Numbered from the stretch's first letter, positions 7,333-16,947 are shown. The stretch is 46,706 nt of DNA from Planctomycetota bacterium (GCA_021413735.1 JAIOPV010000220.1:1-46706), one strand, 5' to 3'. Numbers and translations: made by a program. Notes: generated from the letters alone by a model not told the origin.

Positions 7333-7872
7333 ATGCTGACGACTGCTCCCACATTCGATCACCTGTACACACTGTTCCCCGACTCCACCGACCGGCCCGA
7401 CGCGGTCGAAGTACAGGCGCACTATCTGCCTGAGCCGTATCACCGACTCCTCGTTCACACGCACCACATGACCGTCACCGTGGAAGAGTTCTATCGCTCA
7501 CCGGTCGATGTGCAGGTACTGGACTGTCGCCGAAATGGAAACGAATACGCCCGCAAAATCCTGCTGAAGACTCGCGATAACGGCAACGTTGTGCAGTTCG
7601 GTCTCGTGCGAATCAACCTCGGCGTGTGCCCACCTGCGGTGCGTGAGGAAATCGTCGAAGGCAAGACGCCGTTAGGCCGCGTGCTCATCAACCACGACAT
7701 GCTCAGACGAATCGAGCCGGTCGCATTTCTGCGAGTGAACCTCAGCGCGGAGATGGCGGGTTGGTTCGGCGTCGATGCTGGAACCACGAGTTACGGTCGC
7801 CTTGGCGTAATCTACACCGGCGACCGACCTGCCGTGGAAGTGCTGGAAATCCTGGCGCCGGTGGTGTCGTGA
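7333..7872 (+). CDS. Chorismate pyruvate-lyase-like (DUF98/UbiC-type) protein
   Basis: The 179-residue protein matches the UbiC/DUF98 pattern: HHMTVTVEEFYRSPVDVQVL near residue 38, then YARKILLKT, an inner strand VVQFGLVRINL, and the PLGRVLINHDM segment. UbiC-type enzymes remove pyruvate from chorismate to give 4-hydroxybenzoate. ATG at 7333 is the first in-frame start after the palindrome; the longer open frame only reads the neighbour's shadow. It lies downstream of the prenyl synthase on the same strand, so an aromatic head group for a prenylated lipid or pigment is possible (inference). Its stop is 1 bp from the stop of the convergent acyltransferase gene. The exact reaction is not certain for this subfamily. 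Confidence 0.65.
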   Translation: MLTTAPTFDHLYTLFPDSTDRPDAVEVQAHYLPEPYHRLLVHTHHMTVTVEEFYRSPVDVQVLDCRRNGNEYARKILLKTRDNGNVVQFGLVRINLGVCPPAVREEIVEGKTPLGRVLINHDMLRRIEPVAFLRVNLSAEMAGWFGVDAGTTSYGRLGVIYTGDRPAVEVLEILAPVVS

Positions 7873-7873
7873 T

Positions 7874-9085
7874 TCAAATTCGCACGAACACTCGCCGCTG
7901 ATACAGCCACAGCAATAGCAACCAGTAAACCGTCAGCACCACAACACCCGCCACGAATGGTTCATACGCCGACCCGAACACCTTGAAGACGTTCGGGCCA
8001 AGGTGCGTCCTGAATGAGCCAATCACGAACGGCGCGAGCAGGTCGTGGATGCAGTAAATGAGAATCGAGTTCGCCCCAATCACCCGCAGCGGGAACGTCC
8101 ACATCGCCCACTCAGACCAATCCGTCGTCGCGTAGAACGCACTCAGAATCAAGAAGCACCAACCGCCCGAGAATAGCACCCACGATGGCGTCCAAATTCG
8201 CTTCACGACCGGGCACACCCCACCCATTCCGATGAGATAGCCAGCCAGCAGCAGCGTCACGCCCGTCCCGAACAGGTTCCAGAACTTCAATCGCGTGTTT
8301 GCAAACCGCATCAACTGCCCTCCCGCGAGCAGACCGAGAATCATCGTCGCCAGCGTGGGGATGAAACTCAGCGTCGCGTAGCCGCCGGAGTTGCACTCGA
8401 ACGGCTGCGCTCGCGGGAACAGGTTCAGGAACCACCGGTCGAAGGCCGCCGCCACGTTCGTGTTCTTGTTCCAGTGCGCCGCGAACCCGGTGTAATCGTG
8501 GGTCCAATCCGCTTTCACGCCGGTCTGGGCGAACGTGAGTTGCGTGTCAGGCGGATAACTCGCGAAGTAGGCCCAGTAACCGATTACGAGCACCGCGAAC
8601 GCTGCCCAGCGCCATTTCTCACTCACGTGACCCAACAGGAACAGGAAGAAATAACCGAGGCCGATCTGCGAGAGCGTGTCCGTGAAGATCCAGTTCGTCT
8701 GCGACTGGTTCACCGAGCGCAGAAACACGCCGAGCCAGACGAGCAACACCGACCGCCACAGAGCGTGAAACGCCTTCCAGATGAACTTCTGACCGCGAGC
8801 CGCCCGCGACGCCATTGAGAACGGCAACGCCGCTCCGACCAGGAAGGAGAACGACGGCTGAATCAGATCGTGCAGGGTGCAGCCTTCCCATTCAACGTGT
8901 GACTGCTGATGTGCCAGGAAGGACCACACCTCTTTGCTTGGCTCCGTCGCGGGAATGTTTTTCGCGACCGCCCCGAAGTGCAGAATCTCGGCGAGCATCA
9001 GAAACATCACGAAGCCGCGATAAGCGTCGATGGCTGCGATACGCGGGGTAGCTGGCGAGGTCGGCGGTGGCGCGGGGGTGCTCAT
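7874..9085 (-). CDS. HGSNAT/YeiB-like membrane acyltransferase
   Basis: The 403-residue integral membrane protein has about ten hydrophobic segments. Its start, RIAAIDAYRGFVMFLML, is the usual opening of the heparan-alpha-glucosaminide N-acetyltransferase/DUF5009 group, followed by SFSFLVGAALPFS with charged loop segments, and near the C-terminus GANSILIYCIHDLL. Family members move acyl groups across the membrane onto sugars. The acceptor here is unknown. The gene diverges from the giant protein gene at 9267, leaving a 181-bp shared upstream region. Confidence 0.75.
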   Translation of the reverse strand: MSTPAPPPTSPATPRIAAIDAYRGFVMFLMLAEILHFGAVAKNIPATEPSKEVWSFLAHQQSHVEWEGCTLHDLIQPSFSFLVGAALPFSMASRAARGQKFIWKAFHALWRSVLLVWLGVFLRSVNQSQTNWIFTDTLSQIGLGYFFLFLLGHVSEKWRWAAFAVLVIGYWAYFASYPPDTQLTFAQTGVKADWTHDYTGFAAHWNKNTNVAAAFDRWFLNLFPRAQPFECNSGGYATLSFIPTLATMILGLLAGGQLMRFANTRLKFWNLFGTGVTLLLAGYLIGMGGVCPVVKRIWTPSWVLFSGGWCFLILSAFYATTDWSEWAMWTFPLRVIGANSILIYCIHDLLAPFVIGSFRTHLGPNVFKVFGSAYEPFVAGVVVLTVYWLLLLWLYQRRVFVRI

Positions 9086-9172
9086 CGGTGGGTTCCTCGG
9101 CGACTGTCGGTTGTTGCATGTCTTGTACTGGCATCCATTTCAGACGAAAGTCAAACTCGTTACACTCCTAAT

Positions 9173-9202
9173 ACGTCTTAATTGGAACGGATGACGTCTT
9201 AA
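9173..9202 (+). promoter_or_regulatory. Direct repeat ACGTCTTAA, 21 bp apart
   Basis: ACGTCTTAA occurs at 9173-9181 and 9194-9202, starts 21 bp (two helical turns) apart, in the region between the divergent acyltransferase and giant-protein genes. This spacing suits cooperative protein binding. The region 9086-9266 shows no other clear signal. Confidence 0.35.
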
Positions 9203-9266
9203 CTCAAGGGTCACCCCGACCACATCGGTCATTGTCTGGGGTCGCAACCTCTTCTGAGGGCTTCAA

Positions 9267-12200
9267 ATGCGTCGGATTAGTGCCTGGGCACCGGGAGGAT
9301 TCCTGGCGACATTAGGAATCGCGCTCATGTTCACCCCAACCACTACGCGGGCGGGGGACATCAACTTCAACGAAGATTTCGCACTCGCGAAGGATCGAAA
9401 CACTGCTCTCAAGCAGCTCATTCCAGGCACCGAAGACTATTACTACTACCACTGTTTGCACTACCTGAACACCGGGCAGTTCGAGAAGATCGACGCTCTC
9501 ATCGGCCCGTGGCACCACCGGCACAATCAAACCCCTCGGTTGACCGAGATTCAAACTCGGCAAGCCCTTCTCACTTACGAGAAGAACCCCGAGAAGACGC
9601 TCGCGTACCTCACCAGTCGCCTCGGGCTTCAGTTCAATCATCAAAAGGAAACGGTCAACGACACCGTTCACCTTCCGATCGCGCTCGACCAGAAGAGCAT
9701 CTCACGCGAGACGCTTCGTGCCCACTCGATGACCTGGGGTAACCTCGATAACTTCGAGGACGCCGCTCTCGACTGGCTCGCCGCGAAAGACGACCTCGGC
9801 TGGCAGAAACGCCGCAACCTTCTCCAGCGGCTCACGCGGCCCGACGTGGCCGACCTGCCGAAAATGGTAGTTGCCGACCTCGGTTCGATGCACGCGGGCG
9901 AGTTCGGTTACCTCCCGATTCACCGCCAGATGACACTCGCTCAACTCGACGAACTGCTGAAGTTGCAACCGGGTGTGCTGAACCAAAACGGCTTCGTCAC
10001 GACCTACCTCACGAAGCTTCAACCGAACGCCGACGAGGACTGGAAACGTGATCGCAAGGTGACGCAGGCATACCTCGAACGACTCGAAAAGTTCGTGAAT
10101 CGCCTCGATCCGGTTCACAACCCGTTGAAGGCGCACGTCCTCTTCCATCGCCTCGCGTTCGACCGTGCCAATGATGTCTACGACAAGGCACGATTTCTGG
10201 CTTACCTCGCCCTGCCGCGGCAGCAAGGTTACATGTGCCATGCCATCAACAGCAACCAAACGCTGAACCGCCACCCCGCTTACCTGAACGCCGACTACCT
10301 CGCGTTCACGCTGCTGCCACAGGTCGGCAACGATGAACCGCTCGTTCGCAGTTTCCTCAAGACGTTCTTCGCCGACGACAAGGCTTCGACCAAGGAATAC
10401 ACGCCGTTCATCGACGATGTGTACCTCACGCACCTGTTCGCGGAAACGCAGATCGAACTTGGCCGCGGCGATCCCGAAACGTGGGCATCAAGGCTGTCTC
10501 CGGAACAATTCCGCGCTCTGAAAGACCGCATCGACATCGATTTCGCCTTCACCAACAAGACGGAGTTCGGAGCCGAGGAAGCCGTGTCGCTGAATCTGCA
10601 CGTCAAGAACGTGCCAACGATGCTTGTGAAGGTCTTTGAAGTCAACACGGGCACCGTGTACAAGACGCGGCTCGTCGAGATCGACACCGACATCAACCTC
10701 GATGGTCTGGTTGCGAACACCGAACGCTCCATCAAGTACGACGATTCGCCCTTCCGCCGCATCCCCCGGAAGTACGACTTCCCCGAGTTGAACAAGCCGG
10801 GCCTTTACGTGGTCGATTTCATCGGTGCCGGTAAGAGTAGTCGCGCTCTGATCCGCAAGGGTCGGCTGCGTCCGCTGATGGCCGTTGGCCCCGCGGGTCA
10901 GACGATTCGCATCGTCGATGAGATCAACCGCCCCGTGATGGATGCCAGTTTGTGGCTGAGCAACGTCGAGTACAAGGCCGACAAGAACGGCGCGATCACG
11001 ATTCCGTTCACGGCAGAGCCTGGACGCCGACCGATCATCCTGAGTCGCGGCGACTTCTCGTGCCTCGACTTCATCGAACACAAGCCCGAAGGCTATCGCC
11101 TCGCCGCTGGCATCCACGTCGATCGCGAAAGCCTGCTGTCGCAGCGAGTCGCGTCGATTCTCGTGCGGGCTGGTCTCTTCATGAATGACACCCCGGTGTC
11201 ACTGAAGCTGCTTGAAGACGTGAAACTCCGCGTGGTGTCGATCGACCACACCGATATTCCTTCGTCGGCGGAAGTGCCCGCGTTCCAGTTGTTCGAAGAC
11301 CGCGAAGCTACCCACGAGATTCGGGTTCCCGTTCGGCTGAAGTCACTGAGCGTCGTCCTCACCGCAAAGGTGAAGAACGTCGGCACTGGCAAGACGACCG
11401 ACCTCATCACCACGAAAACCTTCAATCTGAACGAGATCGAACGAACCGACAAGATCGAGGGTCTGCACCTCGCCAAGTTCGGTGCGAACTACGTGATCGA
11501 ACTGCTTGGCCGCACGGGGGAACCGAAGGCAGATCGTGCTGTGCAAGTGTCAATCAAACACCACGATTTCAAGCAACAAGTGCCGGCCACGCTCAAGAGC
11601 GATCCGCTCGGCCGCGTTCACCTTGGGCCACTCGCGGACATCGTCAGCGTCACGGCAAGCGGCCCTGAAGGCACGAACCACACCTGGACGCTTTCGACCG
11701 ACGCCCACACGTTCCGTCAGGTCATCCATGCCAAGGTCGGCGAGCCAATCGCATTGCCGTACATCGGCGTCGCTGGTGCTGCAAGCCGCGATGAGTTCGC
11801 GCTGTTCGAGGTTCTCGGCAGCAACATCCGAGCCGACAAGTTCTCAGCCATCGCGGTTGCGAATGGTCAGGTCGAGATTCGCGGTCTCGCGGCCGGCGAC
11901 TACGATCTCTACCAGAAGCGCAGCGGCGAGCGAATTCGCATCCGCGTCGTCGATGGCGTTGTGGAGTCCGGCTTCGTGCTCGGCACCGCTCGCCATATGC
12001 AACTGCCCGGCCTGAAACCGGTCGCCATCGAATCGGTGAAGTCCGACAACGACGCGGTCACGATCAAGCTCCGCGACGAGTCGAAGTTCACGCGGGTTCA
12101 CGTCTTTGCGACACGATATCAGCCTGCGTTCGATGCATTCACGAATCTGAGCCGCGTTCGCGATGCCGAACTGGGCGGCGTCATCCCTGGTCACGCGGAG

Positions 12201-15200
12201 TCGGTGTATCTCACCGGCCGTAACATCGGCGACGAGTACCGCTATGTGCTCGATCGTCGCGGGCAGAAGAAGTATCCGGGCAACATGCTGGAACGCCCTG
12301 CCCTGCTCCTGAACCCATGGGCGATTCGCACTACCGAAACGGGTGAGCAACTCGCGCAAGGTGGCGATGCGTTCGGGGCAGGTGGTCGCTTCGAGCAACC
12401 GAAGGGCATTCCTCCGGCGAAGGGTTCGGGCGAAGCTGGCGGTTGGGCCGCACCATCGAGCGGCGACTTCGCGAACCTCGACTTCTTGGCTGAAGCCGCG
12501 ACGGTTGCGGTGAATATGGTTCCGGACAAGGACGGCCTCATCAAGCTAACCCGCAAGGAAGTCGGCCCGCACGCGATGATTCACGTTGTCGCGGTCGATC
12601 CGCTCGGCACCACATCACGCACGACGACGCTCAACGAAGTGCAGGCTCACTTCGCGGACCTGCGACTTCGCAATGGTCTCGACCCGACGAAGCACTTCAC
12701 GCAGCAGAAGCAGGTGAGCGTGGTGGCTCCGAACGAGGCGTTCACCATCGCGGATGTCGGCGGCAGCCGCTTCCAGGCTTATGACAGCCTCGCGAAAGTT
12801 TACAGCTTCTACTCGACGCTCTCGAAGAACCCGACGCTCACCGAGTTCGGCTTCATCCTCGGCTGGCCGAAGCTCAAGCCCGAAGAAAAGCGAGCGCTGT
12901 ACTCGCAGTTCGCCTGCCACGAACTGAGCTACTTCCTGTGCAAGAAAGACCCGCAGTTCTTTGCAGAAACGATTAAGCCGTACCTGAAGAACAAGAAGGA
13001 CAAGACGTTCCTCGATCACTATCTGCTCGGCAATGACGTCAGCAATTACATGAAGCCGTGGGAGTACGGTCGCCTCAACACGGTGGAGCGAGTGCTGCTC
13101 GCGACCCGAATCACGGGCGAATCGGAAAAGACCGCCAAGCACTTCAACGACATGCTGCGGTTGATTCCACGGAACATCGACCGGGAACTGTTCCAGTTCA
13201 ACGTCGGCGTCGATTCGGGTGGCCTTAACAGTGACGACGCCGTGGCCGATCGCGTGAAGCAGGAAGTCGCGAAGCGCGAGGAAGCGATGGGCCGTCTGGA
13301 GTCGCTCAGGCGCGATGCTGATGTCGCTCGCGATCCCTCGGCACCTCCTGTGGTTAATGGTCCGGCAGCGGGCTTCGCCCCGGGTGTGGGTGCGACCGGC
13401 GGACCTACCGGGAGGGCCATGCCCAAACCGTCGGCTCCGCAACGCGATGGCGACAGCAAGAAGATGAAGGAGATGTCGGATGAAGCGAAGTCGATGAACA
13501 AAGACAAGGCCGGCGAAGCGTTTTTCGTCGAGGAACTGCAGAAGCGGCAGGCCGTGCGTCAGTTGTATCGGAAGCTCGACCCAACGCAGGAATGGGCTGA
13601 GAACAACTACTACAAGATCCGCATTCAGCAGCAACTCGCGGACCTCGTGCCAGTTGCCGAGTTCTGGCAGGACTACGCACGCCACGATGGCAAGTCGCCG
13701 TTCCTGTCGCGGCATCTCGCCGACGCCAGCCGAAACTTCACCGAAATGATGTTCGCGTTGTCGGTGATTGATCTGCCATTCGAGGCGGGCAAGCACGACC
13801 TCAAGTTCGACGCCGGCAAGATGACGCTCACGCCCGCGAACAACCTCATCGCGTTCCACGAAGAGGTGCGACCGGCCGACGGCAACGGTGGCCAACTCCC
13901 GATCCTCGTGAGCGAGAACTTCTATCGTCATGGCGACCGTTACCGTGAAGAGGGCGGCGAGAAGTACGACAAGTTCGTGACCGGCGAGTTCGTGGTTCAC
14001 ACGGTCTACGGTTGCCAGGTGGTTGTCACGAACCCGACGTCATCGCGGCAGAAGCTGAGCGTGCTGCTGCAACTGCCGGTCGGGGCCATCCCGGTGCTGA
14101 CAGGTCAGTTCACGAAGAGCATCCCGCTCGATCTCGAACCGTATCGCACGCAGACGATCGACTACTTCTTCTACTTCCCAGGGGCCGGCAAGTTCCCGCA
14201 CTTCCCGGTTCACATCGCGAAGAACGAGCAGTACGTCGCGTCCGCTCCTGCAACCACCTTCAATGTGGTTGCGAAGGCCACACAGATCGACACGAGCTCG
14301 TGGGATTACGTCTCGCAGCACGGCACGAACGACGAAGTGTTGGCGTTCCTGAACCGCGAAAACGTGCGAGCCTTGAACCTCGACAAGATCGCGTTCCGCG
14401 TCAAGGAGCGGCCGTTCTTCGAAGCGGTCACTCGCCTTCTGCAAGAACGCCACCTGTATCACCCGACTATCTGGAGCTATGGCCTGAAGCACGCCGACGT
14501 GTCGACGGCTCGCCAGTTCTTGCTGCACGCGGATAACCTCGTCGCAGAGTGCGGCGGACCGATCGACACGCCATTGCTGACGGTCGATCCAGTTGCTCGC
14601 ACGCAGTACGAACACCTGGAATACAAGCCGCTCGTGAACGCTCGCGCTCACTCGCTCGGCAACCGCCGCCAGATTGTCAACGACGCGGTTCTGCACCAGT
14701 ACCACAGCTTCCTCAAGACTCTGACATACTCGAAGGACCTCGACGACACCGCGTTGCTCGCGACGGTTTACTATCTGCTGTTGCAGGATCGCATCGACGA
14801 AGCGTTCGACACGTTTAGCCGTGTGAACGCGGACAAGGTCGCGACCCGGATGCAGTACGATTACTGTGCCGCGTATCTGGAGATGTTCAAGGATGAGCCG
14901 AAGAAGGCCCGGGCCATCGCAACCGCTTACCAGTTCCATCCGGTGGATCGCTGGCGGAATGCGTTCGCAACGATCATTGCTCAGATCGACGAGATCGAGG
15001 GCAAGGGCGGCAAGGTGATCGACAAGGACGATCGCAACCAGAACCAGGGCGGTCTCGCAGCGACCGAGCCAAATGTCGAACTGGTCGTGAATGCTGAGGG
15101 CGTCAACCTGACGTATCAGAACATCGACACCGTTCGCGTGAACTACTACCTGATGGACGTCGAACTGCTGTTCAGCACGAGTCCGTTCGTGCAGCGAGCA

Positions 15201-15641
15201 GGCGGTCAGTTCTCGACCATCAAGCCGAACGCGACGAACCTTGTGAAGCTGCCTGCGGCGCGAACCAAGCATGTGTTCCCGTTGCCGGCTGAGTTCCAGG
15301 GTCGCAACGTGTTGGTCGAAGTGACGGCTGGCGGCAAGACCCGTTCGGTGTCGCACTTCGCGAGCACGATGACCGTGAATATGTCCGAGAACTACGGGCA
15401 ACTTCAGGTCACGGAAACGGCTGGCGCGAAGTCGGTCGCGAAGGTCTACGTGAAGGTCTACGTCAAGCTGCACGACGGCTCGGTGAAGTTCCACAAGGAC
15501 GGGTACACGGACCTTCGCGGTCGGTTCGACTACTCCTCGGTGAACACGCCGGAGCGTCAGGCGATTGACCGCTTTGCGATCCTCGTGTTGAGCGAAGATC
15601 GCGGTGCTGTGATTCGCGACGTTGCCCCGCCGCAACGGTAA
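9267..15641 (+). CDS. Giant exported protein, weakly alpha-2-macroglobulin-like
   Basis: The 2124-residue product has a signal peptide (about residues 1-30, ending TTTRAGD). Residues about 40-420 are helical and repeat-like. About 420-900 look like stacked beta-sandwich domains (for example VSLNLHVKNVPTMLVKVFEV, GLYVVDFIG), resembling macroglobulin domains. Around 1340-1425 there is a charged segment (KQEVAKREEAMG) and a Pro/Gly/Ala-rich linker (PPVVNGPAAGFAPG). About 1700-1920 look TPR-like, and the C-terminus returns to beta structure. The CxEQ thioester motif of classical macroglobulins is not seen. The single-gene layout and size suggest a periplasmic or surface scaffold. The macroglobulin comparison is by eye and weak. 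Confidence 0.6.
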   Translation: MRRISAWAPGGFLATLGIALMFTPTTTRAGDINFNEDFALAKDRNTALKQLIPGTEDYYYYHCLHYLNTGQFEKIDALIGPWHHRHNQTPRLTEIQTRQALLTYEKNPEKTLAYLTSRLGLQFNHQKETVNDTVHLPIALDQKSISRETLRAHSMTWGNLDNFEDAALDWLAAKDDLGWQKRRNLLQRLTRPDVADLPKMVVADLGSMHAGEFGYLPIHRQMTLAQLDELLKLQPGVLNQNGFVTTYLTKLQPNADEDWKRDRKVTQAYLERLEKFVNRLDPVHNPLKAHVLFHRLAFDRANDVYDKARFLAYLALPRQQGYMCHAINSNQTLNRHPAYLNADYLAFTLLPQVGNDEPLVRSFLKTFFADDKASTKEYTPFIDDVYLTHLFAETQIELGRGDPETWASRLSPEQFRALKDRIDIDFAFTNKTEFGAEEAVSLNLHVKNVPTMLVKVFEVNTGTVYKTRLVEIDTDINLDGLVANTERSIKYDDSPFRRIPRKYDFPELNKPGLYVVDFIGAGKSSRALIRKGRLRPLMAVGPAGQTIRIVDEINRPVMDASLWLSNVEYKADKNGAITIPFTAEPGRRPIILSRGDFSCLDFIEHKPEGYRLAAGIHVDRESLLSQRVASILVRAGLFMNDTPVSLKLLEDVKLRVVSIDHTDIPSSAEVPAFQLFEDREATHEIRVPVRLKSLSVVLTAKVKNVGTGKTTDLITTKTFNLNEIERTDKIEGLHLAKFGANYVIELLGRTGEPKADRAVQVSIKHHDFKQQVPATLKSDPLGRVHLGPLADIVSVTASGPEGTNHTWTLSTDAHTFRQVIHAKVGEPIALPYIGVAGAASRDEFALFEVLGSNIRADKFSAIAVANGQVEIRGLAAGDYDLYQKRSGERIRIRVVDGVVESGFVLGTARHMQLPGLKPVAIESVKSDNDAVTIKLRDESKFTRVHVFATRYQPAFDAFTNLSRVRDAELGGVIPGHAESVYLTGRNIGDEYRYVLDRRGQKKYPGNMLERPALLLNPWAIRTTETGEQLAQGGDAFGAGGRFEQPKGIPPAKGSGEAGGWAAPSSGDFANLDFLAEAATVAVNMVPDKDGLIKLTRKEVGPHAMIHVVAVDPLGTTSRTTTLNEVQAHFADLRLRNGLDPTKHFTQQKQVSVVAPNEAFTIADVGGSRFQAYDSLAKVYSFYSTLSKNPTLTEFGFILGWPKLKPEEKRALYSQFACHELSYFLCKKDPQFFAETIKPYLKNKKDKTFLDHYLLGNDVSNYMKPWEYGRLNTVERVLLATRITGESEKTAKHFNDMLRLIPRNIDRELFQFNVGVDSGGLNSDDAVADRVKQEVAKREEAMGRLESLRRDADVARDPSAPPVVNGPAAGFAPGVGATGGPTGRAMPKPSAPQRDGDSKKMKEMSDEAKSMNKDKAGEAFFVEELQKRQAVRQLYRKLDPTQEWAENNYYKIRIQQQLADLVPVAEFWQDYARHDGKSPFLSRHLADASRNFTEMMFALSVIDLPFEAGKHDLKFDAGKMTLTPANNLIAFHEEVRPADGNGGQLPILVSENFYRHGDRYREEGGEKYDKFVTGEFVVHTVYGCQVVVTNPTSSRQKLSVLLQLPVGAIPVLTGQFTKSIPLDLEPYRTQTIDYFFYFPGAGKFPHFPVHIAKNEQYVASAPATTFNVVAKATQIDTSSWDYVSQHGTNDEVLAFLNRENVRALNLDKIAFRVKERPFFEAVTRLLQERHLYHPTIWSYGLKHADVSTARQFLLHADNLVAECGGPIDTPLLTVDPVARTQYEHLEYKPLVNARAHSLGNRRQIVNDAVLHQYHSFLKTLTYSKDLDDTALLATVYYLLLQDRIDEAFDTFSRVNADKVATRMQYDYCAAYLEMFKDEPKKARAIATAYQFHPVDRWRNAFATIIAQIDEIEGKGGKVIDKDDRNQNQGGLAATEPNVELVVNAEGVNLTYQNIDTVRVNYYLMDVELLFSTSPFVQRAGGQFSTIKPNATNLVKLPAARTKHVFPLPAEFQGRNVLVEVTAGGKTRSVSHFASTMTVNMSENYGQLQVTETAGAKSVAKVYVKVYVKLHDGSVKFHKDGYTDLRGRFDYSSVNTPERQAIDRFAILVLSEDRGAVIRDVAPPQR

Positions 15642-15661
15642 TGTGAAGTGTTCTTGGTTTT

Positions 15662-15711
15662 CGCCGCTTGCGGCGTATCGCTCAAGCAAGAGCGCTACGC
15701 CGCAAGCGGCG
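15662..15711. repeat. Near-perfect 50-bp palindrome (R2, copy 2)
   Basis: It is almost identical to the palindrome at 7192-7241, with differences at the centre and one arm position. It fills the gap between the convergent giant-protein gene and sulfite-oxidase-like gene, where it could act as a two-way transcript end. Confidence 0.9.
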
Positions 15712-15714
15712 ATG

Positions 15715-16947
15715 TCATTCCACCGTGATCTTCGTGGCTTCGATGTCGCAGCGGCCCGACTTCTTGAACGGGCGTGGCATCGGTTGCGCCACTCCCCGAT
15801 CGTCGATCGTTCTGCACCGCAGGGTGTAATCACCGACCGGCAACCCAGGCAACAGCGCCGCCCAGTGAGCCTTCCCCAGTTTTAGCGGCCACGTTGTTGG
15901 TTTTCCCTTCGCATCGAAACCCATGGAATCCTTGAGTAGCGCGTCGGTCACGGTGCCGCCCCACTTCGCCGGTGGTGGCAAGATGGTGGCGTCGGTCCAC
16001 GGTGCGGTCGTGAAGTACGGATCGTCCGTGAGCCACGCCTTCCCGGCAGGTGACACCCACACTTGCACCTTGCTCACCCCAGAAATGCCAACCTGCGCGT
16101 AACCCGTCACAGGGATCGGCGTGTTCGCCTTCGTGCGACCCGGAACACTGAGCGTTGCCGCGAACGACTTCAACGGGCTGTCGATGTCGTTGTTGCCGTT
16201 GCTATAGGTGTCGTTCGCACTCGCGAGATTCGAGAGCGTGATGTTCGTGATCCACTTCACCGACTTGAAGCCATAATGTTCAGGCACGACAATTCGCACT
16301 GGTGCGCCGCGCTCGGGGGTGAGCCATTCGCCGTTGAGCTTGTAGCAAAGAATCACCGGTGGCACATTGTCGGGGTCTTCGAGAACGCGACCAACAGGCA
16401 ACGAAGCACGAAAGATTTGTTTCGGGTCGTCGTTGTGGTAGCCGTGGAAGAACACGCGACGAAGATTCTCTTTGGGCTGCGTCAGCCACAGCACGGTTCG
16501 CAGCGGCACGCCTTCCCACAGACCCATGCCGAGCGGGCAGCCGATGTTCAAGCACGTCATGACTCGCGAGAAGCGAACAGCGTGTTTCTCGGCGAGCTTC
16601 ATGAGAGCAGGGAAGTCGAAAGCGGTGTCGTTCTTCTTGCTGAACTGCTTGCCGAGCGTCGCGGGGTTCTCAGGATCGGAGATGATATCGAGCTTCCACG
16701 TTTCGCGAGTAAGGCCAACTTCACGCCGCTTCGCCTCGGGTAACGAGTGCGGAACCGGACTGCCGCGTGAGACGTCACGAAAATCGTCGAACGGCGTGAA
16801 AAACGGTTCGAGTTTCTCGATGACCGGTGTGAGTGCTGCCGGGAGAGGCTCTGTCGCCGTAGTGGTTGCGGGAAGTCCGTAACCTGCGACCGTGCCGGCG
16901 ACGCCATACTGTAGGAACGACCGGCGTGAAGTGTTTGGATTGGGCAT
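15715..16947 (-). CDS. Tat-exported sulfite-oxidase-type molybdopterin enzyme
   Basis: The 410-residue protein opens with a twin-arginine signal, TSRRSFLQYG, followed by a short hydrophobic stretch. The oxidoreductase molybdopterin-binding domain follows, with the probable molybdenum-ligand cysteine in VMTCLNIGCPLGMGLWEGVPL (about residues 130-150), HGYHNDD and GAPVRIVVPEHYGFKSVKWI. A C-terminal immunoglobulin-like dimerisation domain (about 265-400, with GYAQVGISGVSKVQVWV and GDYTLRCRTIDDRG) completes the sulfite-oxidase plan. There is no haem domain. It would act in the periplasm; substrate unknown, sulfite or another small oxo-acceptor. TatA is encoded at 45360. The gene diverges from the glycerophosphodiesterase. 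Confidence 0.85.
   Translation of the reverse strand: MPNPNTSRRSFLQYGVAGTVAGYGLPATTTATEPLPAALTPVIEKLEPFFTPFDDFRDVSRGSPVPHSLPEAKRREVGLTRETWKLDIISDPENPATLGKQFSKKNDTAFDFPALMKLAEKHAVRFSRVMTCLNIGCPLGMGLWEGVPLRTVLWLTQPKENLRRVFFHGYHNDDPKQIFRASLPVGRVLEDPDNVPPVILCYKLNGEWLTPERGAPVRIVVPEHYGFKSVKWITNITLSNLASANDTYSNGNNDIDSPLKSFAATLSVPGRTKANTPIPVTGYAQVGISGVSKVQVWVSPAGKAWLTDDPYFTTAPWTDATILPPPAKWGGTVTDALLKDSMGFDAKGKPTTWPLKLGKAHWAALLPGLPVGDYTLRCRTIDDRGVAQPMPRPFKKSGRCDIEATKITVE

Noticed and set aside
9267..15641. Calling the giant protein a true alpha-2-macroglobulin
   Set aside because: The CxEQ thioester motif is absent and the domain match is only by eye.
14040..15833. A 597-codon open frame on the minus strand across the end of the giant gene
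   Set aside because: It is a reverse-strand shadow of high-GC coding DNA. It has Arg/Val/Leu-rich composition, no family motif, and crosses the R2 palindrome.
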